Shown: piece by piece, positions 39,001 through 51,900 of the stretch | How the letters are laid out: each line of letters begins with the position of its first letter | How positions within the stretch are numbered: position 1 is the stretch's first letter | The notes under the pieces: model-generated | Databases searched by the model: none | The model's input: the letters and a program-made list of their open reading frames with translations, nothing else | What the model was told of the DNA's origin: nothing | Translations under genes and position numbers: made by a program | Origin: Apostichopus japonicus | Lineage: Eukaryota > Echinodermata > Holothuroidea > Aspidochirotida > Stichopodidae | Direction of reading: 5' to 3' | DNA: 64,000 bases | Assembly (NCBI RefSeq): GCF_037975245.1 | Contig: NC_092583.1 | Span: 13,077,264 to 13,141,263, forward strand

Positions 39001-42000
39001 CATCAATTATTTTGTGACGCTAAGTAAACTAACATGTATTAATTTTTTTTTTTTGTAATTGTGTTGCTAGGGTTTTCTATGGTTGGGTTTTCGATGGTCA
39101 TTTGCCCTTTAACCTTTTACCCTATAACCTTTAACCTGCTATGGAATGTTATGTGGGAGAAGCCTAGCTGTCAAATTACACTTTTGCTCATTTTGGATTG
39201 CTTAAACAATTTAGAGGGCTGTTTTCAAAAAAAAGGAAGAAAAGTGTGGATTTCTCCTGGATGAGAAAACCAATATTCCATTTCCCAGTTTTAAGGCTTG
39301 AACCTATGACCTCTCAGGTGCTAGGTTTTATTGCTTCTAATGCCACAGTCATTATTCACTCAACCAAAGCACTGGTAATTCAAGGTGGTGTAGGGACCAG
39401 GGGTGGGAGGGGGGGGAGGTAGGGTGAAAGGTAATTTGTTGTACTTGAAGAAATTTAATTTAATTCAATCATAAAGAATTTGTTGGCCAGACACTTTTCA
39501 TTACAGTATATTCAACACACAATAAATACCTCCTTGAAGTTTCAAAAGTATCAACATTTGTATATAATATTTATCCATTTAACTGTGTGGTGTACATTTC
39601 TAAACTGATTTAACAATGTCAGCTTTGACCACCGTCCTTTACCGTAAGCATGGTATGATATCAATTCCAGAAAGATTAGAAGCACGTAATGTTTTGTGTA
39701 TCTGGGACCGTAAATGATCTCGGTCTTATCCATCAAACCATTCCCTCCCTCTTAGAATTATTTGCACTTATCAGGGATGAGCCTGGGGTAAAAAAAAATC
39801 ACGGAATTTGGCAAAAATTGCGGTATAGGCTCCAGTTTGCGTATGCTAAAGTTTGTTAGGATAATAGTTTTCGTCCCGAGGTAGAAAAGATATCACAGAT
39901 ATTCCGCAAATTCGCAGAAAAAGCTCATGCCCGATTTATACCCACGAGACCTAGCCGTCACCGCCTCTGGGGAATGAATTTCTCACCTCCACAGTTTAGT
40001 TCGTCGGTGCCATTTGGGCAGTCCTCGTCCCTGTCGCACTTCCAGTGGTTCAGGATACACTGTCTGGGGTCCTCGGCACAGGGCGACTCATATTGGTGAC
40101 AGTTAGTCTCTGTTGGAAAAATTACCGCATCGATGAAGAAACGAAGGAATTAAGAACTTGAAAAAAAGGACTGGAAATAATGTTCAAATTGGTCGTCTTT
40201 TCCAGATGTTCGCATTCTCTTTCTTTTTGCCTGTGGCTATCTTTAATTAGATCAATTATGCATATCTTTTGTACATCAAAGTTAACTACCAATTTAAAAG
40301 GAATTCAAAACAATTAACCCCCCCAAAAAAAAGACTTAATGCTGTTCAAATTTGGGTACCATTGATAAGCAACTTAACCACAAAATCCCTTGTCAATGAG
40401 ATGGGGTTTTTCCTTTTTTTTTCGAGGAATCAAAAATTTTGTCTTGCCATCTTGTTTTCTTCTTCTTTTCATTTTTTTATCTCCATCTTTATTTAAATTA
40501 AAAGTTGCAAATCTCTTTTTTCATCTAAGTCTAGTCTCCTCTGAATTTGCAGGGAGGAGAGAAGCAAAAATTGACATTTTACTTGACAAACAAGAGAAAT
40601 GCATAAAACCCTAAAAAATGACACTTAAGTAACCATTTCAAATGGTTAGGAAGCTGAGGGGGCTGCAGCAATGCTGCATCTGTTGTGTTCCACACAAAGA
40701 GGCAGTGCAAGTCAGCAGGAGGTAATCACTATTGTTTTCATAACCATTCATCCGAGCTCTGCAGGATTTTTGCAGTTGCTGCAGCCTTTGCCCTTTCTGA
40801 CACCGTTGCCTTACAGAAAGCAATCTGGTCACTACAACCCAGAATCAGACACAAACTCAGGGTACGTCCGGCGAGATACGGTATGGAAGATATCTTTGGT
40901 CCGTCGATATATTTAGTAGCAGTTATATTTATTTATTTATTATTTAGGTTTACAGTCTTGTTCAGGGCCAAGGCCCTCTCACACGACTTTACAACCCTGG
41001 TCATTGGTAACTTTACACACCTACACACCAAAGTGTGCACAATTCAATCAATCTCTCCTGGGGTACCACAGTGCACCACAACCACGTGTTCCCTGGGGGA
41101 TTTCCCATAGGGTGCAGCCACAAACCGGCGCACGCAACTATATTTACAAGTTACCTCACAAGTCCCCATTTATACACCTGGGTGAAGAGAGGCAATGCAG
41201 ATAAAGCGCCTTGTCCAAGGACACAACGCAATGATCCGGCCAGGGCTCGAACCTGTAATCCTTAGATCACAAGTCCACTGCCTTAACCACTTGACCACAA
41301 CGCCCTCAGTGACATCAACAGATATTTGACGGGGTTTTATACAGAAGTGAAACGTGGGCTCACCGCAGCCTTCCTCGTCATCCTCATGGACACAGTCTAC
41401 TTCACGGTCGCACAGCCAACTCTCCGGGATGCAAAACTCAGAGTTTCTACAACGATAATAATCTTTGTCTGGACAGACTGGAGGAATGGGTAAAGACGAA
41501 ACAAAGTGAATTACCGTTGTGGGGGGGGGGGGTGATGTATGGTGATGTTGAGAACATAAAAGTGTAACATTTGTAATGAATGGGAGTGTAAACTGTAAAG
41601 GCCACAAACAAGAAATCACCAGGGGGATGCCGAGGGTGTACACTTCCTCCGCAATCCCGCCTCCCCCCACCACCTCCCACCCTTTCAACCCAAGTAGTTA
41701 TCAGCACAACCTTGTGTATAGACCTAATTATAGATCTAACATATATATTTCTATATATATATAACTAATCATGCCTCAGAATACACAACTTCACAACTAA
41801 AATTTTATCCCAGGGCCACCCCCTCACCCCACCCCCATCCCCTTTCTAAAACCCTGGATCCACCCCTGTAAACAGTAAATAGAGTAAACCAAAGGCAGTT
41901 GATAGTCAGTCCTGTTGTCCCCATTCCAGCTAGGCTGCCTTGGTTATACTCTCCTTGTGCTCTACAATGACATCACACAGGTCATCAGCTGATATCATTC

Positions 42001-43453
42001 CTCTGCCTCAGCCTAGCTGAGCAGGATGCTGCATCTGCTGCAGCTTTGTCTTTTAGACCCTGTCCTGTTTGTAAACAGCCTCACCTAGACTACACCCGTC
42101 TTCGTCGCTCCCGTCCCCGCAATGATCGACATTGTCACATCTCCAGGAGCTTTGGATGCAGACCGAGGTACTCGCACAGTTTTCAAATGGCGGGACTTCC
42201 CCCTCGACGCCATCGGGGTACCAGGCGGCACAGTCGAAGGGTTCTAAATGGGTACAAATAAAGCAAGGGATTAAAAATTGAAAAGGGCCTGTCAAAACAG
42301 AAAAAGGTAGGGAAACTGAAAAAAAAAAACCTGTTTTCTTGAGTCTTAAACGTTATCCCGGCACAATATAAGAAACTTAATGTTTGCAATTTTTTCTTGT
42401 TTTTTGTCTAAAACTTGGCAGAAAAGCAGATATTTCTTAGATCCGTTAATACACTGCTTCCTAACAACAGAAGAAGTTGACATACCACAGTACATTTCAT
42501 CCAGAGCATTCTGGCAATCTTTGATGTGATCGCAGCGTAGGATTCCTTCGATGCAGACCCCATACTGACACTCAAACTGACTTGGCAGGCATCCTGGTGA
42601 TGATGGAAATATGGACATATTCCAACAAACAAAAACAAAAATTAAGTCACTCAAATTATTGTTAAGTATGTAGGAATAAATAAATAAATAAATAAATGAA
42701 TCCATCAATAAATAAATAAATAAATATTGTGCAAGTCTTGAACAATCTTTTCACAAAAGTTGTAAAATACCACTCACTTCTATTGCAATTCCAAAAATGA
42801 TGTACTTTTTTATCTGTATGTACAACTTTCATGCAAAGAAAGAGCCAATTTTAAACCACGAACAAAACAATGATTATGTAGATTTTGCTATTAACCAACC
42901 TGTGAATTTGTTGCTGTTCTCTTCTATTTTGGAAGAATTACTTGAAACAGTTTGAATTTCAAGCCATACACCAAAAAGTATGTCCTGCTTCTAAATATCA
43001 CCCAACCCTTCTCCAATCTCTTTACCCTCTTTATCTTTCCCTCAACTTCCCTTCCCCTGCCATCCCCTCCCCTCCCTTCCCTTCCCCTGCCATCCCCTCC
43101 CCTCCCTTCCCTTCCCCTGCCATCCCCTCCCCTCCCTTCCCTTCCCCTGCCATCCCCTCCCCTCCCTTCCCTTCCCCTGCCATCCCCTCCCCTCCCTTCC
43201 CTTCCCCTGCCATCCCCTCCCCTCCCTCCTATTTTATATTCCTAGATACTTGATTCTGTGACTTTCACTTGATATATTCTGTATGTCATAAAAAATATTA
43301 AAAAAATATCTAAATATCTAAAAAGCTATATTTATATACATATATATAAACTTCTATATATATCTATATATATGTATATATCTCTATATATCTCTATAAC
43401 TCTATATCTCTATATCTATCTATATCTATATTTATATATATTTATCTATATAC

Positions 43454-43487
<34 letters not shown>

Positions 43488-43528
43488 TATAGATATATCT
43501 ATATATATATATATATATATACATTATA

Positions 43529-43595
<67 letters not shown>

Positions 43596-46500
43596 CATAA
43601 TTGGATTCAAGATTCTAACCACAGTTTTCTTCATCCAGTCCATTAACACAGTCCAGTTGCTGGTTACACCTTAGTTCGTCAGGATAACACTGATTGCTGT
43701 TACAGTTAAAGAACCCCACGCGACAAGCCCTCATTTCTGATTGGTTAAAACCAAAAAACAGATGAAGAGAAAAAGAAAGTAAGAAGTCGGTTGCAAGTGA
43801 ATACAAACTCTGTATCTCTCTTCGTGATATCAGAAACCTTTACAACCGTGTTCCATAACACGGTTCTATAACACTGAAAACGTGTTCCATAACACTGAAG
43901 ACAGAACCCAAAAAAAAAACAGCGGCATAGTTTCTTGAACCGGGCAATATTTCAAACCTTTTAAATTTTTGAGTTTTACCAAGAGACAACCACTTTACTG
44001 CATTTTTACACCACCCATCTTCTTCGAGAGACCTAACTACGAACGAAGCTAACTTGATCTTATCCTCACCTCCTCCAAACTGACCATGCACCAAAACCAT
44101 ATATTTATTCTGTCACCAAAACATTGAGGAGCGTACAGTCACTCCCATGGGAATACTTCTTTAAATACCCTATCAAGGATCTGTCTATAGCACACTGATT
44201 ATAGCTATTGCAATAAGCCTACATGTTCATACAAACAAGTTAACAGAGCCTGACATTTTGATCCTAGCAGGATCTTATTCAGAGACTGACTGAAATTGCA
44301 AACAGAGGACATATACACCAGTGCCACACAGACTTAAGAATTCCAGGAGAATATCAACTCTAGCCATTTCATCTTTAGACTTTCCTTTCATCTCACTGGC
44401 CATTGTCCTACCTTCTGTCTCGTTCACTTTTATATCTTCGTTCAACCTTCCAATTTTTTTGTAAGATGTTCTTGATAAACAAGTCATAATCTAGGAAACA
44501 CTGATAGCAGCTGTTGTGTAGCAATCCTTTACAGAAATGAACAAGTTAAGACGCGCATACATGATTATAAAATCTTATCACGGCCATGATATTGACCATC
44601 CTGAATGATATCCTAGAACCTGATGTTATCGTCCAATATGATTGGTTGACACTCCAAAAGATATGCAAATTTAACCATAACACTACTCTGATTGGTGGAG
44701 ACTGATCATGTGATTAACATCAACAGGTCAAATCAAATCACTCAAACATCCTTTCAATCAACGTTTGCTTTGTTCAGCCTTAGTTTTGGTTTCAGTTTTT
44801 TTGCATCTCTTTTTCTTTTTCTTCTTCGCATTCGTCCTCATCCCTCGCGAACATCAGAAATCGTCGGCACAACAAACAATGAAACAGGACTCAACGTAGT
44901 TGCCAAGGACGGGGAGAGATCACTTACCACAGTAGTTGGGTAGTTCGTCAGACCCATCTGCGCAAGTTGGATGGCCATCGCACGTGTCCTGGTAAGGAAT
45001 GCAATCTCCGTTCCCGCAAAGGAATTGGTCTTCCCCGCAAGACTGCGCATCCTCTGTGGGAAAAATGTAAAGGCATTGGTGGTGGGGATAAAATACCCTG
45101 AGAAGTGCTAATACAATAACGGCAGACAAATCCCATCAAAGGATCTGATCTGGCGCTTCCAAAGTTGATTACGATAAAAGTCACCTTTATCTATCATACA
45201 TTTTTTGCTCACATACTGTGGTGTGATACAAAATAACAATAAAAACTGCAGCTGTCAGTAAAAAAGGGGTTTTTCTTAAATCATTTAATTTTTGGTGACC
45301 ATTATTATTACTATCTCTTTTATAGCATTTTGGGGGAATTTTCTACTTATAACCTACTATAGGAGTTGGAGGAGGATAAATCTTTGCCAAATTTCGATCA
45401 CCCTGAAGACATCATCACGTTTGCCTTACCGATTACGCATCTCATTCCGTCCTCGTAGAGGATCTCTCCTTCTCTCGTACAGTTGCAGATAATCGTTCCA
45501 TATTCATCGGTACCGCAGTCATCTTGGCAGCCACCGTTTTGAGTGCCGCACGGTAAATTTTCACCTGCAGAATTAGATCAACCGTTTAGCGTATATATAA
45601 CTGCAAGTATCTCATGGGCAATCAAAGTAAAACGGGTTTACACAAAGTCAAGCTGAGCTAACACGGGAGATGATCTTTATGTAAACCTGTTCGGACCGTT
45701 TGCACAATCTCCAGGTTTTCGAGCATCCGATCTCAATTTTGTTGGGATCTTTGAGTTTCCTGTCACACCTTGAGAGGGGAGGGGGGAAGTGGGATAGCAG
45801 GTCTGTGGTAGAGTGTGCATAGTTACTCTAAAGCACACACATACATGAGGATAGAATGGAATGGGTTTTGTGGGAAATGTAATTTTTTTGGCAGTTTTTC
45901 TCAGTTTCCTTTATTCCAGTATAAATAGCACAAAATACAATTTATAACAAGGAGAGTATAAAAAGTTATGATACTGAAATAACAATACTATGAAAAGCGA
46001 TTAAAGGCAATGAAACTATGTATGTATGTATGTATGCGTGTATGTGTGTGTGTATGTACGAGACTACACACGTAGGTACATATGTATGTATGTTTGTATG
46101 CATGCATAGCCTTTTTGCAGTAGTAGAAAAGTAAATATAAACAGAAATGGGATGGAACAATGGTAGGAAAAGAGGTTGCTGAGTATTTGTGAGTAGTAGG
46201 AGTCCGTGTCCACGACCAACTACCCATCATAAACTATCTTGATAAAAAAGAAGCCGCTTCTCTTACTTAAAGGTATCAACATGAACAGAACATTCATGAT
46301 CTTGCAACTCACACTGTAACGGCTGTGTAAATACTGCAATTCCCATGGGCTGCTGCTGCAAACTGTCCCGTAAAACGGTGAAATTACCCCCCGTGTACTT
46401 GTTGACTCGTATCACAGCTCTCGTCACCCAGTCGGTCCAGAAGAGAAAATCCTCGTGGACGGCCAGGCCAAACGGGTGCACAGGCTCGGAATCTACGATG

Positions 46501-48907
46501 ATCTGTTTGATAAAATGCGATGAACAAAACACGTCACACGGGACGTTAACAGGAAATTATCACCACGAACGAACCAACAGAAGAACGAACGAACGAACAA
46601 ACAAACGAACGAACGAACAACTGTTTTTTACCTGCAAATGCTCAGCTTCTTCATCTGATAGTGATTTTGAAATGGCGAATATTAGTTGCCAATAATAATG
46701 ACATGGAAAAAAGCAAAGAACAACCCAAGGTCAAATCATGAAAGCCCCTTATGCAATCCACTTAAAAAGTACAATCATGTGTCCGAAAACATGCATCGGT
46801 TGATTCAGTGAAAATTCACCCCGGCTATTCAAAGCTATCATGGAAAAAACACTGTAACCTGGGTTGCAACATCCCGCTTGCTATTGCTACGATACAACAA
46901 ATAAATACAAACAAATTATCCACCGTGGCTGTCCTCAAGTTAAGTCGACAGCGTAGTATAGGATTTCAGATAGTGCTCTCGACCCTTTATAATAATAAAG
47001 CATTTTTTCTAACTACCGTGAAACATTTAATTGTCAAAGCATAACATTACGAAAATATCTGGCGAATAATTTGCAAAAGTCAGAGCCTACAGAGGAACTA
47101 AATTTTTGGATGTTCTTTTAGCCATTTATATGCCATTAAAATTTGAGTCTGATAATCGATAACCATTACAGGGAATCAAACAACGAAAAACGGACTGGAA
47201 AATAATAGATGATGGCCAGGAGCAGAGACATGTACTGGGTAGGATGAGATTCCAAACCCAGAGTTCATTTCCTTTTGGATCCTTTGGATCCTTTCTAACC
47301 ATACATTTCTTCTCTCAAGAATTGTAGAAAGACGGGAGCCAACGCAGGGTGTGGGGAGGGGGGTGGTGGGGGAGAATACCTTTCTATTTGACCCATCCAA
47401 GTCGGCTCTCTCAATTTTATCCAGTCTGGCGTCGCACCAGTACAGCTTGCTGGCGACTTCGTCGACGACAATGCCGTTTGGCGTTCGGATGTCGTTGGTG
47501 ATGATGGCCCTGGGATTGTGGCCTGCCATGCTAGATTTCATGATGCTCGGCTTCACTTCGTTCCAATTCGTCCAGTAAATATCTCTTTTTGATCGAACAA
47601 AAATGAAAAAGATAAAAATGAACAAATAGCTCTTCTGGTTTGACTTTTTGACTTTTTATGTCTCCTTTTTTGTTTTTATACTCTTCAAATCCGTCTTGTC
47701 ACGATGGTTAAGAATTTGGCATTAGCCAAATGCCACGCTCGGTGTTCATAAATAAAACAATTTCCATCGTAATCATCACCCATCTCGGATAAATGGTTTT
47801 GGAAAATTATTTCGGATAAGTAAGAAGATGGTCAATTTTGCAGAACTACCAAATGAAATTAATGTATCAACAACTCCAAATAAAAAAGGGAAAAAGAAGA
47901 AGTTTATTCACCCTCTGCAAATGTCCAGAGCGATCCCTCTTGGGTGATCGCTGGCAGTCATCTTGACCACAATTTCTTCCACCGAAGGTTTGAGGTCGAA
48001 CACCCTCATGCGGCTGATGGACGAATTGGTGTAGCTGGTCCAGAATAGTTCGAAGGTGATGTGATTGAAGGCTATTCCTTCCACAGATCCGATTCCTACC
48101 ACAGAATGAAAGGTAGGGGCGGGCGAGGGGGGGGGGGAATAACGTCAAAAGTAAGTTCAATGAGTTGGTATGAATTTAACAGTCATTAGGAGAGACACAG
48201 AATATATCTACAAAGCCATAGAAAACAGAACTTAAACTAATACTGGGAACAATATCCCTTGGCACTTCTGTAAATCTCATGTGTCCACAAACCTTACAAA
48301 TAACAAACAACAATGGAATTACTACCCCTAAATAATGAAACATATCCCTGCAAACACACTGCACAAAAAAAAAACCCAAAACATGGCCATGTCTATGTAA
48401 AACCCTGTGGCTGTTTGTATTTTTCGACTTATTTTGATCATAGGTTAATTCATACCCCCCATTCCTCCTCCCCCTTCCCCCATTCCTCCTCCCCCTTCCT
48501 CCCTACCCCCTCAAGATATTGACTATTCGTCTCACCTTTTTTCACCGTCAATTGCGTGGCATTGGTCATGTTTATGAATTGCAAGGAACCGTCGTGAATG
48601 TCGGTGAAGAACATTCCGTTGACCGGGAACGCCGCAGCGATCCCGATGGCGTTCTTGGCTGTGGCTAGCCTCGGTATAGAACCCAGATAATCCTTCCCCA
48701 GCGGGATCCTCTCTATAGTCTTTCGCTCCGAGAAGATGATGTAGTCGTCGTAGGCTGCAATATCGAGGTTTTTAAACTACCTTTTTAAAAAATTGATATG
48801 TATATTCACCATAGAAAGCTCAATTTGTACCTTTTTTGCCCATCTTTTTAGACCTTTGCCTTCCTTTTACAGTCTAAAGTTAACATCAACAAGAAAATGC
48901 AGAAAAC

Positions 48908-48952
<45 letters not shown>

Positions 48953-51900
48953 GAATTAGAAGAAAAGGGTCAGCTGGCATATTTTCTAGATTCTGCCATT
49001 TAATGACAATATTTGACTTTTATTGTTAAGATAATGCTACTTTTCTAAACTGCTTTAATCTCCTTACCGTTGCAAGAGATGTTGTCGTCATCTAGTTTTC
49101 CGTATGCGCAGGCACATCGTCTGATATCTCCCACGGAGAAGCAGAGCTGCTTGCATCCTCCATTTTCTTCTGAGCATGAATTATTTCCTTCTAAAGAAAT
49201 GGACAGAGAACAGAGAGAGAGAGGGAGGGGTGGGGGGGGGAGAGAGAAAAGAAGATCATAATAATATGTAATATTTATATAGCGCATAATCAGCAAAGCT
49301 GTTCAAAGCGCTTTGCAAATGTCAAACCTAAAAACAAATAGTAACAAAAACCAAAATATTAAATAAATAGAACCAATAAGGCAAACAATGTAAAAGCAAC
49401 AATATAAAAAACAAACACCCGTACTAAACGATACTAAAATAATAACAAAATTTAAATTAAAAACAAAGCCCAAAACGCAATAGTCCAAAACAAATTCAGA
49501 AGTACGTAAATAGTAAAATAGATTAAATCGTAGTCAATGTTTAAATATAAGTATGAGAAACTATAGTATAGTAAGACAATTAATGTAAAAGCCTAAAACA
49601 GATAGTTATAAACATCCAGTACTAAACGATAATAAATAGAACCCTAAACATAGTAAACAAAAAATAATAATAAATAAATAAAAAAAATAAATAAATAAAT
49701 AAATAAAAATTTAGATATCATTGCAAGAACCATGTTTTTACATTTCTACATCTTTCGCCGAGCATGGATGCTTTTTATCAACAAAATATAACAAACAATA
49801 AAACATTGTATCTTCATGATAAAAAGAGCTAGGAGGCTGCTCGTAGATGCATAAAATTTCCAGCAAATTTTTTTTAATAAGCAATGAACTTTCAGCCGCT
49901 GTAAATATCTCTTTATTTAAATTGGACTCACCATTCTGTAGCGATTCACTGTATATAACGATATCTGTCAATTCCTCCTCCTCACTGGTCGTGGCGTTTT
50001 TGAGTTTGTCGACGTCCGTGACCGTGTCCGTTTGCTCGTTTTTATTGATCCGTAAAATTGAGCCCGACTCGAAGAGGCTGCAAAAAAAAAGAAGAGAATT
50101 GGAATTTTGAAAAAAGTGTACCAGGTACGTTTAACACTTCCAATTCATTAATGATTATTGTAAATGTAATTATTGAAATGTACACAACATCAACATTTTG
50201 TGCCAAAGTATCCCGTGGTTAGTACGGTGGTCTTCTCACCACACAGAGATGGCGGCAGACAAGTATTTGAGCTGATAAAGACGGTTGGCAAACATTACTT
50301 ACTACTTTTGATAATCTAAAATATTACTGGTTGACATTTACAGCCTAATCAAATGGTTGACATGGCAACCCTTAGATCGACCAATCGTATTAAAAAGCAT
50401 GTCATGATCGTAAATGACAAAACCAAAAAAAACGAAAATAAAAATAAAAGTGATATTAATACTGACTTGTCGATCCAGTACAAGAACTGTTCGTCCACAG
50501 CTATCTTGGAAACTTCGTACCCTTCGCCTCCGTCAAAGATAGTTTCCTGGTTACTGCCATCAAGATCCGAGCATATGATTCTGTTGCCGTCACAAACGTA
50601 CAACTTGTTATCGTTCACGGCCAGGGATTTGGGTTCCATGAGGCCATCGGAGAGAACCGTAGTCTGATTGGATCCATCGAGATAAGACCTACAAACTTTC
50701 GACTGATTGGCTTCGTTTGACGTCCAAAATAAATAGCTAAGAGAGGAAGATGCAAGGAAAAGACAAAGACGAAGAAAAAATTGAGGGTTGCATCGCCTCG
50801 GAGGTAAAAAAGGTTGCATCGGGGTTTCCCATTCCAGGTTTCTCATTTTGCTAGACATAAAAAAATCTAAACTACTCTTTCGGTGAGCTTTACTGACAGA
50901 AAAAAACTTCTTACTGGATAGACAAACTTTCAGGAATATAGCATCAGGCTGGACAAGCTAGGGTCAGGAGGAGTCATCCCTGAGCCCCTAGGGGGGGGGC
51001 AAAAATATGGCGGTCGCCCCCTCCCCTAATTAAACAACGGCAGAGGCCCAGGAAAATATGTGATATAGAAGAGTGTATTCTCATTTTAATAACATACTTA
51101 AGGAAAATTGAAGAGTACAAAATGGAGTGAGGGGGGTGGGGGGGGGTTGGTGACACGTCCCAGGGGTCCAAAACACACTATCAGATAGGACACAATTTTA
51201 TGATAACAACAGCCTGAACAAAATTAAGCATAGCATATACAAACACCATGCAATTCCTTGCTACCCATTCGAAGTTTGTCTTTTTTTGTTGCAAACTACC
51301 ATCAAGAACCATGAATTTCTACAGTAAATTTTTCCCTCTTTGTTTATTCTGATCTTTGAAGTTGCAGCTTGACCAAAGTAAAAAACGAAAAGCTGGGCAA
51401 ACTTCCATCTTTGATATTTTGTAAACCATTTAATAACCTTTAAAACAATATATAAAAAATACTGCCAGGTCATAAATCCTCATACCACTTTAATTTTTAT
51501 TTTTGACAAAGTGATCCTTTTAACATAGGAGGCAAAACTTTACGTGGCTGAACAAAAATAGCATTTAAAACATAGAGAGGGACACATGGGATCAAATACT
51601 AGATAGGTCAACAGGTCAGGATCTATTCGTTTACCATGCATTAGATTTTTGTAAACAATGAGTAGCATTGAATAACATCAAAGGGTCTGCCCAAATGAAG
51701 TTCAAGTTGCATCGTGCACCCATTTCAAAGATCTAAACGATCTTTTTTGTTACCATTGTGTGTACTAGAAAGAAAATTAATCAAATCACAAAATCATGAT
51801 GCTTTGTTTTTCGAAAATGTTTTGACCCATTTGCACGGATCTAGGGAATGAGAAATCCAAAGGTAAATATATCGCTGTGTCCCGTGGTCTCCGTTTACTG

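Noticed and set aside
39280-39385. tRNA-like remnant with GGTTCAAGCC on the minus strand
   Set aside because: Only a B-box-like match; the A box and stems are not convincing, so it is not listed as an element.
43031-43253. Repetitive [10 protein letters not shown] and [10 protein letters not shown] ORFs
   Set aside because: A 30-bp minisatellite with length divisible by three stays open in every frame. No splice or gene context.
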